Below are positions 34,449 through 42,718 of a stretch of 46,272 nucleotides of DNA, piece by piece. Each line of letters starts with the position of its first letter. Position 1 is the stretch's first letter. The stretch is from Myxacorys chilensis ATA2-1-KO14. GTDB taxonomy: Bacteria; Cyanobacteriota; Cyanobacteriia; Leptolyngbyales; Leptolyngbyaceae. The stretch covers positions 1 through 46,272 of the forward strand of contig JAHHHP010000044.1 in NCBI GenBank assembly GCA_019359275.1. The letters are read 5' to 3'. The position numbers and the translations under genes are program-made. Below the pieces are notes generated by a model. The model searched no databases, was not told where the DNA came from, and worked only from the letters and a program-made list of their open reading frames with translations.

Positions 34449-35369
34449 ATGACAGTACTAGAGGATATTGAAAGCACCTGGCGATCGCAGCTACAAGCCG
34501 ATTTGCCTTCCATGAGTCAAGCTACTCAAGAAAGCATTCTAAAGTGGTTGCTGGGAGAAGCACCAGAGCGATTAAACGAATTCACACCAGAGCAGCGCCA
34601 TATTGCAAAGCAAGCGATTGACTACCGCTATAGAATTCTGATTCAGCGCTACTTAAAAGCCTCTCCCGAACGCTCGTACCGAAATTTGATCCAACGCTTA
34701 AGCAGTTTGTTTGTGGTTCGGAGCAAGATTAGTACTTGGATTTCGTTATCGCGCGATCGCCAGTCCACTGTAGTAGATGTGCTTCAGGAAGTCATTCAAG
34801 ATCTGATGCAGAATGATAAGTACATGCAGGACCAGGTCGCTTGGATCGCCCAATGCACTCGTGATCCTCGACTCCGAAATGCTTTAGTTTTTACTGCTAC
34901 AGAGGAATATAGCCTGCGTCCAATCCGCAACCAGCCGCTTTTGCTGTATCGGTTTGTTAACTACCAGAAGCGATCGCAGCGGGGCGGCATGACTCAAGTT
35001 CCGGCGGCTGATTTTATTCGGTTGGTGTCTGAAGAGATTACACCCGACGATGCCGAGGGTTCGGTAAGTTTGCTCGATGGTCAGGCGATCGCAAACTATC
35101 AGGAAGCGCAGGCTCAAGATGAGCAGAAAGAACTCCGGAACGCTATTTCCAAACACTTCGAGGCGTATTTAGAGGAGAAAGTTGATCCTCAAGCAGCAGA
35201 ATGGCTGCGACTGTATTTGCAGGGAAAAACCCAAGAAGCGATCGCCCAGCGTTTGGGACTGCAAATCAAGCAGGTGTATCGACTGCGGGAGAAGGTCAAT
35301 TATCATGCCGTCCGGGTGTTTGCTCAAAAAGCTCAGCCCGAACTGGTAACAGAATGGTTAGGACGCTAA
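34449..35369 (+). CDS. HetZ-related regulatory protein with C-terminal HTH
   Basis: This 306-residue soluble protein is helical throughout and carries segments typical of a cyanobacterium-specific family related to HetZ: RYRILIQRYL, SYRNLIQRLSSLFVV, SRDRQSTVVDVLQEVIQDL, LRPIRNQPLLLYRFVNY and RSQRGGMTQVP. The C-terminal part, KTQEAIAQRLGLQIKQVYRLREKVNYHA in pattern, looks like a sigma-region-4/LuxR helix-turn-helix. HetZ controls early heterocyst development in Anabaena, and relatives also occur in non-heterocystous species with unknown roles. I base the name on remembered similarity, so treat it as provisional. The leader carries a 17-bp duplication and a GGTGTGAGG at 34387-34395. Confidence 0.6.
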   Translation: MTVLEDIESTWRSQLQADLPSMSQATQESILKWLLGEAPERLNEFTPEQRHIAKQAIDYRYRILIQRYLKASPERSYRNLIQRLSSLFVVRSKISTWISLSRDRQSTVVDVLQEVIQDLMQNDKYMQDQVAWIAQCTRDPRLRNALVFTATEEYSLRPIRNQPLLLYRFVNYQKRSQRGGMTQVPAADFIRLVSEEITPDDAEGSVSLLDGQAIANYQEAQAQDEQKELRNAISKHFEAYLEEKVDPQAAEWLRLYLQGKTQEAIAQRLGLQIKQVYRLREKVNYHAVRVFAQKAQPELVTEWLGR

Positions 35370-35411
35370 GTTCAGCTTAAAGCGTGAATTTGAGACTGCT
35401 TAGCAACTGAG

Positions 35412-35443
35412 AGTAGATCTCTAGGACAGTAGATTTCTAAGAA
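35412..35443. repeat. 16-bp imperfect tandem duplication
   Basis: AGTAGATCTCTAGGAC (35412-35427) is followed directly by AGTAGATTTCTAAGAA (35428-35443). It lies in the convergent gap between the HetZ-like and glycosyltransferase genes. Confidence 0.75.
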
Positions 35444-35554
35444 GCATCTGTAGCGGCCTATCTAGAGGTACGTTCAGAAGAAGCATTCGCGCGCAACGAA
35501 TGCACTGATAGTTCTAACTTCATCCGATACATCCGCTACCAAATCCGATGCCAA

Positions 35555-37027
35555 TTATGAGTCTCCCCTGTGAACTGTCTTCACCCACTTCAACCGTTTA
35601 GGACGAATTGACATGCGAACTGTAGCACTGGCAACGATCGCTAGCCAATGCATCATGTAGATAGTTCCCCGCAGTGCTTGCAGCAGCGCTACAAACCGCG
35701 AAAAATCGAGTCCTCCGAGAGAAGCACGTCTTTTAGCAGCCTCTTGATCTAACAGTTGAACCCGCCGCAATCCGCCTACCGCGCTAAACAAGAACAGCAG
35801 GATACCCAACGCTGAGATTGGGCTAGTCAACATTAATCGATGCTTTGCGATCGCCATTAGAAAATCAGGCAGCGCCGCCGTTGGCGCAGCATACTGAATC
35901 AGCCAGAACATAAACAAATCAATCGATTTGCGAGTTCCCATTCGGTTTTTGAGAATGAGCCGCCAGTAATCTAAATATCGCTGATACCCGCCTTCTGCCC
36001 ATCGATTCCGCTGATGCCAGAGCGCTAACGCCGTTGTCACCCCTTCTTCATAGACAGGCGGCATGGTCACAACCTCGATATCCCACCGATTGAGGTGCAA
36101 CCGGAAGGTTAGATCTAAATCGTCCGTGATCGTCTCTTCATTCCACCCACCGCAGGCTTGCAGTGCTTTGCGCCGGACAAACTGACCGTTGCCTCGAAGT
36201 TCGCTTAAGCCGCCGATCGCAGAGCGTTGCTGATGGATAAAGGCATCGAGCGCCATTTCTGCCATTTGCCCACGAACCCAAAAGTTGTTTGTGTCCTTGG
36301 AGTGAAACTTTGGCTCCGCTTGAATAATAGCTTTTCGGACTTGCACCGCGCCCACTTGCTCGCGTGTGAAAACAGGTAAAACTCGTCGCAGAAAGTCTGG
36401 TTCAACTTGAGCATCTGCATCAAAGACAACAATGATTTCGCCTTGAGTTAGCGGCAGAACTTGATTGAGCGCGCCAGATTTGCCGCCAACCGCATTGGCA
36501 GGACGATGGAAGACTCTCAACTGAGCATACTCCTGGGCTAAGCGATCTAACAAAGCTGCCGTTTTGTCAGTGCTATTGTCGTTGATCACCCATAGCTCGT
36601 AGCGATCGCTGGGGTAATCTAAACTGCACATCATCTTAACGAGCTTACCAACAACCGCTTCTTCATTCTTAGCAGAAACCATTAGCGACACCATTGGGCA
36701 GTCATCATCCCCAACCAAGGGCGCTGGAAGATCCGACGGACGAGCAAACAGCAGTCGAACGGCATGAATTCCCATCACGGTTGTCAAGCCCAACACAATC
36801 CAGTAGCCCCATGTAATGAGATGCAGCGCGATCGTACTGCCCCAAATCATGACTAAAACGGCTGCCGCTTTGCGCCTCCGCCCTCGAAACCCTCGAAATA
36901 CTAGTGGATCTAGCTCATCCACATCATCAGGCAAATCGCTGACGAGTGCCGCACAAGCTTCGCTCCACGCCGTACGCGACTCCAGTTCGTCGAGGGAATC
37001 GCTTTCTTGCCAAGAATTCTCCCACAT
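35555..37027 (-). CDS. family 2 glycosyltransferase, probable monoglucosyldiacylglycerol synthase
   Basis: This 490-residue membrane enzyme has a GT2 catalytic domain between N- and C-terminal membrane helices. Motifs are NDNSTDKTAALLD, FDADAQVEPDF (DxD type), TDDLDLTFRL and QRNRWAEGGYQRYLDYW, the QxxRW motif of processive-like GT2 enzymes. This last stretch and the overall size match cyanobacterial MgdA (Synechocystis Sll1377), which makes monoglucosyldiacylglycerol, the precursor of the thylakoid lipid MGDG. Two helices lie near residues 60-95, and several after 350. The epimerase and desaturase steps that follow are not in the window. The MgdA assignment is by remembered similarity. Confidence 0.82.
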   Translation of the reverse strand: MWENSWQESDSLDELESRTAWSEACAALVSDLPDDVDELDPLVFRGFRGRRRKAAAVLVMIWGSTIALHLITWGYWIVLGLTTVMGIHAVRLLFARPSDLPAPLVGDDDCPMVSLMVSAKNEEAVVGKLVKMMCSLDYPSDRYELWVINDNSTDKTAALLDRLAQEYAQLRVFHRPANAVGGKSGALNQVLPLTQGEIIVVFDADAQVEPDFLRRVLPVFTREQVGAVQVRKAIIQAEPKFHSKDTNNFWVRGQMAEMALDAFIHQQRSAIGGLSELRGNGQFVRRKALQACGGWNEETITDDLDLTFRLHLNRWDIEVVTMPPVYEEGVTTALALWHQRNRWAEGGYQRYLDYWRLILKNRMGTRKSIDLFMFWLIQYAAPTAALPDFLMAIAKHRLMLTSPISALGILLFLFSAVGGLRRVQLLDQEAAKRRASLGGLDFSRFVALLQALRGTIYMMHWLAIVASATVRMSIRPKRLKWVKTVHRGDS

Positions 37028-37448
37028 AGGTCAGTTGGTTTAACAGCCAGTATTTGTCTACACCCTGAAAGCAATTTAGGTGAGATCACACTAAATAGTG
37101 CAAGCCCTACAACCCGATAGCTTACCTTGCGATCGCTGAGATTCGTCTACTAATTGCTGAGATAGCCCGCATAGCTACCCTTACGGACACTGCTGCAAGC
37201 TAGAGCACAAAGCACAGTCAGCAGAATCTTGCCGTCAGACTAATAAGGTAATGACACCTAAGTAAGGTAATGACAACCCCTATCGTCCCACGCCGTAAGT
37301 CTGCATTATTGCTGCCCTTTCAGCAAACGCCTAGGCAGGCTTATTGTAACCAACGTTACTATACTTCCTTGCGTTCATGTGATCGCTATTATAATCAGGC
37401 GCTAAATTCTTCTGATGGGTTAGATCCTAAAATGCTGGCTGGGCAAGA
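37028..37448. other. 421-base gap between the glycosyltransferase start and the ADC-fold gene end
   Basis: This region is upstream of the glycosyltransferase gene. It contains a 13-bp repeat with period 19 (listed separately) and a TATAAT-like element near 37391. A 96-codon plus-strand frame (37270-37560) lies largely here, but it overlaps the ADC-fold gene on the other strand and has no recognisable protein features, so I do not call it. Confidence 0.45.
37244..37275. repeat. 13-bp direct repeat, period 19
   Basis: TAAGGTAATGACA occurs at 37244-37256 and 37263-37275, identical in both copies, with a 6-base spacer. Confidence 0.88.
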
Positions 37449-38123
37449 TCAACGGGTTGCCAGAATTCGCGTACCAGGCCCAACGACACTAGGCGCTTTT
37501 ATAGTTGCCTCTAATTCTTCCGCTTTGACCGTTAACAAAGGCGGCGAATCGATGAGATGAGCAAACGGACTAGAACTTGGCATGTCCAAGCGAGAATTGA
37601 CGATCGCAAGATTGCCAGCCGCAGACGCTTCAAATAAAAATAGGTCAGACTCTAGCTGGCTATAGGTAAGAACCTGTCCACTCTGACGCCACAAGTTTAA
37701 CCGCCCATTATCAGCGAAACGGCAAAGAACGCGATCTGCTCCTCCTAGCTCCGAAGGCTCGCCTTTGACAAGAACGCGCTGCTCATTTCCCTGCCAGTCA
37801 AACTCCGCCATCTCTTTCGGCAGCTTCCAAATTTCACGTCCGCCTTGAATGGAGTTAGCTTGATCAACATAAATATGAGAAACCCATGCTCCGAGCTTAC
37901 CGCCCCGACATACGATCGCGGCAATTACAATCAGTTCGCTGTAGAGCAATGTTGAGCCAGTTTTGTATTGAGAAAGATAAACTCCACCCATTGTCTTCCC
38001 GGGCAGAACTGAAACGATTTCTACCCCGATCGGAACATAGGGAGATGCCGTGGCAATATCAATAATATGCACCGTTTGATAGGCGAAACCTTTGAGTGTC
38101 CAGGGGGCTTGAGGATAGCTCAT
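37449..38123 (-). CDS. acetoacetate-decarboxylase-fold family protein
   Basis: This 224-residue soluble protein has the acetoacetate decarboxylase (ADC) fold. The segment GREIWKLPKEMAEFDW matches the active-site stretch of ADC, where the second Lys forms the Schiff base with the substrate, and that Lys is present. The first residues MSYPQAPWTLKGFAYQTVHIID resemble cyanobacterial homologues, so I start at the ATG at 38123; a TTG at 38201 would add a non-conserved extension. The true reaction is uncertain, as many ADC-fold proteins are not decarboxylases. Confidence 0.85.
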   Translation of the reverse strand: MSYPQAPWTLKGFAYQTVHIIDIATASPYVPIGVEIVSVLPGKTMGGVYLSQYKTGSTLLYSELIVIAAIVCRGGKLGAWVSHIYVDQANSIQGGREIWKLPKEMAEFDWQGNEQRVLVKGEPSELGGADRVLCRFADNGRLNLWRQSGQVLTYSQLESDLFLFEASAAGNLAIVNSRLDMPSSSPFAHLIDSPPLLTVKAEELEATIKAPSVVGPGTRILATR

Positions 38124-38302
38124 ACGAATCTTTGCGTTAGAAAGTGCAACGATGCTTTGGGAGTATGCGGATAAACTCCCAGAGATCAATATAGGTTCCA
38201 AACAATGTATTTCATTGCAGTCAGGACTTCTTCTCCAAATTGGTAGAGAAGTTGGCAGAGACTAATGAAGTTAGTAGAGATATGAGTTATCTAGTCGCTC
38301 GA

Positions 38303-38332
38303 AATCTCTCAAAGAATCTCAATCTCTCAAAG
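38303..38332. repeat. 12-bp direct repeat, period 18
   Basis: AATCTCTCAAAG occurs at 38303-38314 and 38321-38332, with a 6-base spacer AATCTC that repeats part of the unit. It lies between the ADC-fold gene start and the DUF2993 gene. Confidence 0.85.
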
Positions 38333-38435
38333 TGTAGAGGCAGCTTCCATCTAAATTAAGTCACATTGTTAACAGCCATACTCATAAATTTATATTTTCA
38401 AATCTTTAATCAAATCGTTAAAATTCATTGGTGTC

Positions 38436-39176
38436 ATGTCAGACAAACCACAACTCGAAGAGCAAGCCATTGCTGAAGTGATTAGGCAAGCAATCCTTCA
38501 ACAATTAGATAGCGTGAAGCGGATCGGTGTAGCTGTAAGAACAAACCTGATTCAAGCGTTTCAAGGACAGGCAGATTCAGTATCTATAAAAGGCAAAGAC
38601 TTAACTACAGAAGGCATCCATATTCAAGAATTAGAGGTCGAGTCAGATCAAGTCTCGATTGACCCAATCAGCGTGTTATTAGGGCAAATTCGATTAAACG
38701 AACCTGTTAACACTCGAACTCATTTAGTTTTATCTGAAACAGACTTAATTCAAGCTATTAACTCAAAATACGTTTTAGAGAAAATTCCTCATTTTCAGTT
38801 AGAGGTCAATAAGAAATTTGTTACTGTTGAACTGTGTCCGCCCTTTTCAATCCGGCTGCCAAGTGAGAACAAGATGCGCTTTTCGGGAGGAGCAAAACTC
38901 CACGAATCTCAGCAGGTTCGCTCTGTTAGTTTTTCGGCTGTGATGTGCGTTCGTACAGACACTCAACCCATTTTATTAGAAACATTTTGTTGCACTCCTA
39001 ATCAAGGCTTAACTCTTCCCTTTACGATCGCAATGATGCAGAAAATGGAGAAAGTTGTATCTCAGCCCTATTTCACGCTAGAAGGTACGATTTTAAGGCT
39101 CTGCATGCTCAGAATTAAAGACAAAACAATGAGCTTAGACATCGAAGCCCAAACTCAAGAAATTCCTTCTCTGTAA
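38436..39176 (+). CDS. DUF2993 (LmeA-like) protein
   Basis: This 246-residue protein matches the DUF2993 family. It starts with a helix AIAEVIRQAILQQLDSVKRI and then beta-rich segments, including DSVSIKGKDLTTEGIHIQELEVESDQVSI in pattern and SETDLIQAINS. The family includes mycobacterial LmeA, a phospholipid-binding envelope protein, while cyanobacterial members are uncharacterised. It lacks an obvious signal peptide, so a cytoplasmic or peripheral membrane location is likely. It is a single gene. Confidence 0.82.
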   Translation: MSDKPQLEEQAIAEVIRQAILQQLDSVKRIGVAVRTNLIQAFQGQADSVSIKGKDLTTEGIHIQELEVESDQVSIDPISVLLGQIRLNEPVNTRTHLVLSETDLIQAINSKYVLEKIPHFQLEVNKKFVTVELCPPFSIRLPSENKMRFSGGAKLHESQQVRSVSFSAVMCVRTDTQPILLETFCCTPNQGLTLPFTIAMMQKMEKVVSQPYFTLEGTILRLCMLRIKDKTMSLDIEAQTQEIPSL

Positions 39177-39337
39177 TTCCTGTCTCCTAAAATTAAATAA
39201 AGTTGAATGGGATTAAAACGTAGGTTCAACCCTTACAAGCTTTAGCCCTTTTCCTTTATGTAATCTTATAAAGTTTCCTATCAACGTCTGTTGGCTGGTG
39301 CATCATACTGGGAACCTTAACAAGGACACTCTAGGCG

Positions 39338-40189
39338 ATGACAAATCAGGCGATGAGCCAAGTTCAAGACGTGGAAACAACCTTTTTCTTTCAAAAAGGA
39401 CTGTATCTCAATAAGACGAAAGCTTACACAACTGCAATTCTCAGTTATGAAGCTGCTCTTAATCTAAAGCCCGATTACCCGGATGCTTGGTACAACCGAG
39501 GCAATTCGCTTTACCATTTAGGTCGTTTTCAAGATGCGATCGCAAGCTATGACCAAGCTTTGGAATACCAGCCCGGCTTTCCTGAAGCATGGAACAACCG
39601 AGGCAACGCATTAGACGAACTTAACCGTTACGAAGAAGCAGTTGCCAGCTACGACCAAGCGATTCGGTTTCGTGCCAGCTACCACTGGGCATGGTACAAC
39701 CGGGGCATTTCGTTGCGAAATTTAGAGCGCTACGAAGAAGCGATAAATAGCTACGACCGAGCGATCGAGTTTAAGCCCGATTACTATTGGGCATGGTATA
39801 GCCGGGGACTTGCCCTCCGAAAACTCGGTCAGCTTGAGAAAGTTGTCGCTAGTTACGACAAAGCCCTAGAATTCAAACCTGACTTTGAAGAATCTTGGAC
39901 GAATCGTGGCAACGCGCTCTATCACTTAGGGCGCATTGAGGAGGCGTTAGAAAGTTATGATCGTGCCCTAGCTTTAAGACCTGAAGCGGCGACCATATGG
40001 TACAACAAAGCCTGCTGCTATGCCGTGCAGGGTGATCTAGACCTTGCCTTCGAGCATTTGCAGAAAGCGATTGAACTTAGCCCCGAAGAATATCAAGAAA
40101 TTGCGCAGAACAATGGTGACTTTGAACCTCTGCGGCGCGATCAGCGGTTTCTCTCGCTCCTGTCCTTCCGAGCGCCACGGGAGACCTAA
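39338..40189 (+). CDS. tetratricopeptide repeat protein (first of a pair)
   Basis: This 283-residue protein is almost wholly built of 34-residue TPR units, about seven copies, each with the W-Y-N-R-G-x-x-L-x-x-L-x-R-x-x-E-A-x-x-x-Y-D-x-A pattern. It ends with a unit ACCYAVQGDLDLAFEHLQKAIELSP and then FEPLRRDQRFLSLL. It should form a right-handed superhelix that binds another protein. It is followed after 15 bases by a second TPR gene of identical length, so the two are one unit. Confidence 0.9.
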   Translation: MTNQAMSQVQDVETTFFFQKGLYLNKTKAYTTAILSYEAALNLKPDYPDAWYNRGNSLYHLGRFQDAIASYDQALEYQPGFPEAWNNRGNALDELNRYEEAVASYDQAIRFRASYHWAWYNRGISLRNLERYEEAINSYDRAIEFKPDYYWAWYSRGLALRKLGQLEKVVASYDKALEFKPDFEESWTNRGNALYHLGRIEEALESYDRALALRPEAATIWYNKACCYAVQGDLDLAFEHLQKAIELSPEEYQEIAQNNGDFEPLRRDQRFLSLLSFRAPRET

Positions 40190-40204
40190 GCGCTGCCTAC
40201 GACT

Positions 40205-41056
40205 ATGGTTCCCTGGGATGATATTCAAGCTCGCTACAAAGGTGGAGGGCGATCGCTATCGCTGCTCAGTAGCTATGGCAGACACTATGCTAAGTGCGAG
40301 CAGGCCCTAGACGCCAATCCCGATCATCCAGATGCGCTTCTGTGTCACGGCTATGGGCTAGAAAAACTAGGACGGTATGAGGAGGCGATCGTCACGTTTG
40401 AGCGGGTGATCGCCCTCTGTCCCCGAAGCAGTTTAGCTTGGCAGGGGCGCGGCATTTCGCTCGGGATGCTGTGTCAATACGAAGACGCGCTCACGAGTTT
40501 CAACCAATCGCTCAAGCTCGATCCCGACGATTATCGAGGCTGGCAAAACCAGGGCAAGACGCTGTTAAGGTTAGGACGCTACCCCGCCGCGATCGTCAGC
40601 TTTGATCAGGTACTATCACTTAAGCCCGACAGTTACAAAGCTTGGTATAACCGTGCGATCGCGCTGTCTTGCCTCCATAACTATGCTGCTGCTCTGACAG
40701 ATATCGATCGAGCGCTCACAATCAAGCCAAATTCCGACTACATTTGGACGTATCGAGGCGTGATGTTAACGAGGCTAAACCGCTGCTCCGAAGCCTCTGC
40801 CAGCTTTGAAAACTCGCTCAAGATCAATTCGCGAAGTCCTAGCACATGGTATGGAAGAGCCTGCTGTTTTGTGCGGCAAGACAAGCTAGAAGAAGCATTA
40901 GAGAGTGTAAAGCGGGCAATTCAAATCTCTCCCTCGGTCTACCGCCACGTCGCAAGCACTGACGCAGCCTTGCAACCTTTGCGGAGCGACCAACGCTTTC
41001 GAGAGCTAGTTCGTAGAGAAATTCAGCATAGAGAAATTAAGCCTAATGCCATTTGA
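40205..41056 (+). CDS. tetratricopeptide repeat protein (second of a pair)
   Basis: This 283-residue protein has about six TPR units and the same kind of ending as its upstream neighbour: ACCFVRQDKLEEALESVKRAIQISP, then LQPLRSDQRFRELV. Identical length and shared C-terminal motif suggest an old tandem duplication. Its first 25 residues, MVPWDDIQARYKGGGRSLSL, are unlike the first protein. It ends TGA at 41054-41056, inside the left arm of an inverted repeat, and converges with galE. Confidence 0.88.
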   Translation: MVPWDDIQARYKGGGRSLSLLSSYGRHYAKCEQALDANPDHPDALLCHGYGLEKLGRYEEAIVTFERVIALCPRSSLAWQGRGISLGMLCQYEDALTSFNQSLKLDPDDYRGWQNQGKTLLRLGRYPAAIVSFDQVLSLKPDSYKAWYNRAIALSCLHNYAAALTDIDRALTIKPNSDYIWTYRGVMLTRLNRCSEASASFENSLKINSRSPSTWYGRACCFVRQDKLEEALESVKRAIQISPSVYRHVASTDAALQPLRSDQRFRELVRREIQHREIKPNAI

Positions 41057-41097
41057 CCTTGAGGTTTTAAACTTGGGATCTCCAAAGTCAAATGGCA
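41047..41097. terminator. 11-bp inverted repeat in the convergent gap, possible two-way terminator
   Basis: TGCCATTTGAC (41047-41057) is perfectly complementary to GTCAAATGGCA (41087-41097), with a 29-base loop. The left arm overlaps the TPR gene stop. No T run follows either way, and the loop is long for an intrinsic terminator, so the function is uncertain. Confidence 0.45.
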
Positions 41098-41115
41098 CTA
41101 TATTGTGTCGTTGAA

Positions 41116-42114
41116 TTATTGATGCCGTTTCTGATGCCACTGCCAAGCGTGCGTCAGAATATGAGTCAAATCGGCATACTGAGGAGACCATCCCAAAACA
41201 GTCTGAGCTTTTTCGGCACTGCCAACTAGAGCCGGAGGATCACCAGGACGACGATCGCGCTCTACAGCAGGAATCGGCTTCCCGGTGACTTGACGCGCTG
41301 TGTCAATCACTTCGCGGACTGAAAAGCCGTTACCATTTCCTAGATTAAATGTTTGAGAATCGCCTCCGTTAAGCAAATACTTCAGACCAAGGACGTGCGC
41401 TTGGGCCAAGTCTGTTACATGGATGTAGTCTCGAACGCAGGTGCCATCAGGTGTTGGGTAGTCTGTACCGAAAATTGAGATTGCATCTTGCTGACCCAAT
41501 GCCGTTAACAACACCAACGGAATTAGATGAGTTTCTGGATTGTGGTCTTCTCCCAGTCTGCCTTCTGGGTCAGCGCCTGCGGCATTGAAGTACCGAAAGC
41601 TAACAGACTTGAAACTATAAGCGGGATCAAAATCTGCCAAAATCCGTTCCACCATCAGTTTTGTTGCGCCGTAGGGATTGATCGGGTTTTGGGGATGGTC
41701 TTCCGGAATCGGAACTTGATTGGGAACGCCGTAAGTTGCGCAGGTCGAGGAGAACACAAAGGTTTTGATGGACGCTGCCACCATTGCTTCTAGGAGGGTG
41801 AGCGTTCCAATCACATTGTTGCGGTAGTACTTATCAGGAGCCGTGACAGACTCACCAACATAAGCGTAGGCGGCAAAGTGCATAACGGCTGCGAACGATC
41901 GCGAGGCAAATAAGCTGTCGAGCAGGGCGCGATCGCTGGTATCCCCTTCAACTAGCTCAACCTTCAAAACATTCTCTACAATGTCGCGGTGTCCATACAC
42001 CAAATTGTCAAGCACAACAACTTCAAAGCCAGCTTGCTGCAACGCTAATACGGCATGAGAGCCGATGTATCCGGCTCCTCCAGTCACTAAAACGGTTAAT
42101 TTTTCTGATTGCAC
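41116..42114 (-). CDS. galE: UDP-glucose 4-epimerase
   Basis: This 332-residue short-chain dehydrogenase-fold enzyme interconverts UDP-glucose and UDP-galactose. The NAD-binding motif is TGGAGYIGSH (residues 11-20). The catalytic residues are visible: Ser in FSSTCATYG (121-129) and the YxxxK pair Tyr148 and Lys152 in NPYGATK. The length is normal for the family. The start is a GTG at 42114, preceded by GGGGGAA. It supplies galactose units for polysaccharide or glycolipid, consistent with the sugar transferase elsewhere in the window. Confidence 0.95.
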   Translation of the reverse strand: MQSEKLTVLVTGGAGYIGSHAVLALQQAGFEVVVLDNLVYGHRDIVENVLKVELVEGDTSDRALLDSLFASRSFAAVMHFAAYAYVGESVTAPDKYYRNNVIGTLTLLEAMVAASIKTFVFSSTCATYGVPNQVPIPEDHPQNPINPYGATKLMVERILADFDPAYSFKSVSFRYFNAAGADPEGRLGEDHNPETHLIPLVLLTALGQQDAISIFGTDYPTPDGTCVRDYIHVTDLAQAHVLGLKYLLNGGDSQTFNLGNGNGFSVREVIDTARQVTGKPIPAVERDRRPGDPPALVGSAEKAQTVLGWSPQYADLTHILTHAWQWHQKRHQ

Positions 42115-42213
42115 GTCGCTATTCCCCCAACACTACTTCTATTTCCCTTTCATCCTTGGCTACGACAGTCAGGAATCAATGCTCATTTAACAATGTCTAT
42201 TTCAGGCAACCTC

Positions 42214-42300
42214 TTATTTCTTCTTTCCCCCTTGCAATAGATCGCGGCCCAACAGAAAGAAGATGACTGTGAACGCAATCCCTGCCAAAATAACTTCCAT
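42214..42300 (-). CDS. 28-residue single-helix membrane protein
   Basis: From ATG at 42300 the frame encodes a hydrophobic helix MEVILAGIAFTVIFFLLGRD followed by LLQGGKKK, then TAA. A strong AGGAG lies 8 bases before this ATG; another ATG 4 bases earlier is in a different frame. The form (short acidic head, one helix, basic tail) is that of tiny subunits of photosynthetic or NDH-1 complexes, such as PsbM, PetN or NdhP. I cannot match it to a named one from memory. A perfect 17-bp palindrome lies about 60 bases upstream. Confidence 0.6.
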   Translation of the reverse strand: MEVILAGIAFTVIFFLLGRDLLQGGKKK

Positions 42301-42358
42301 CCATTTATCTCCTGATGTACGGTTTCTTCTAAAGTTGCGCTTTGGGCGAATCGTGCTC

Positions 42359-42375
42359 CAGAACATGATGTTCTG
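42359..42375. promoter_or_regulatory. perfect 17-bp palindrome, possible operator
   Basis: CAGAACAT, G, ATGTTCTG is a perfect inverted repeat with a single central base. It sits about 60 bases upstream of the 28-residue membrane gene and is of the size and form of a dimeric repressor site. GAAC-N5-GTTC is reminiscent of some LexA boxes, but the spacing does not match a cyanobacterial LexA box that I know. Confidence 0.5.
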
Positions 42376-42606
42376 ACTGAGTATCACAGTTTTGTATTCT
42401 GCCTGAATTCTCAGTCATTTTAAATGCAACGGAAGAAAGGATTTACCTAAAATTTTGCGTTCTGAAATCTAGTTTCAAAAAAAATAAACGTTTATTGCAA
42501 AAAAAGAGCGTATGTATCAGCAATCTTCGGTACAATCCTAGTCTTGAAAGCCCTTTATGTTGCTAATTTGCGCCTCTATCCGGTAAATCAAATTAGAGTC
42601 TGTTCT

Positions 42607-42632
42607 AGTTGTCTTAAATTGAGTTGTCTTAA
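42607..42632. repeat. 11-bp direct repeat, period 15
   Basis: AGTTGTCTTAA occurs at 42607-42617 and 42622-42632, about 90 bases before the YdcF-like gene start. Confidence 0.85.
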
Positions 42633-42718
42633 TTAAAGTAAATTGCTGGCTGTAGGTTATAGATGGTTAAAATTGCACGGGATGTGAGGATGTTTACCGC
42701 AACGCAAGGAATTACAGC

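Larger units (their letters stand above)
42301..42718. other. 418-base divergent gap
   Basis: This lies between the micro-gene start (minus) and the YdcF-like gene start (plus), so it carries both promoters. It holds a perfect 17-bp palindrome (42359-42375) and an 11-bp direct repeat (42607-42632). It is AT-rich around 42470-42510. AAGGA lies about 9 bases before the 42719 start codon. Confidence 0.5.

Noticed and set aside
37270..37560. A 96-codon plus-strand frame
   Set aside because: It overlaps the 3' end of the well-supported ADC-fold gene on the other strand by more than 100 bases and shows no domain, signal or family pattern.
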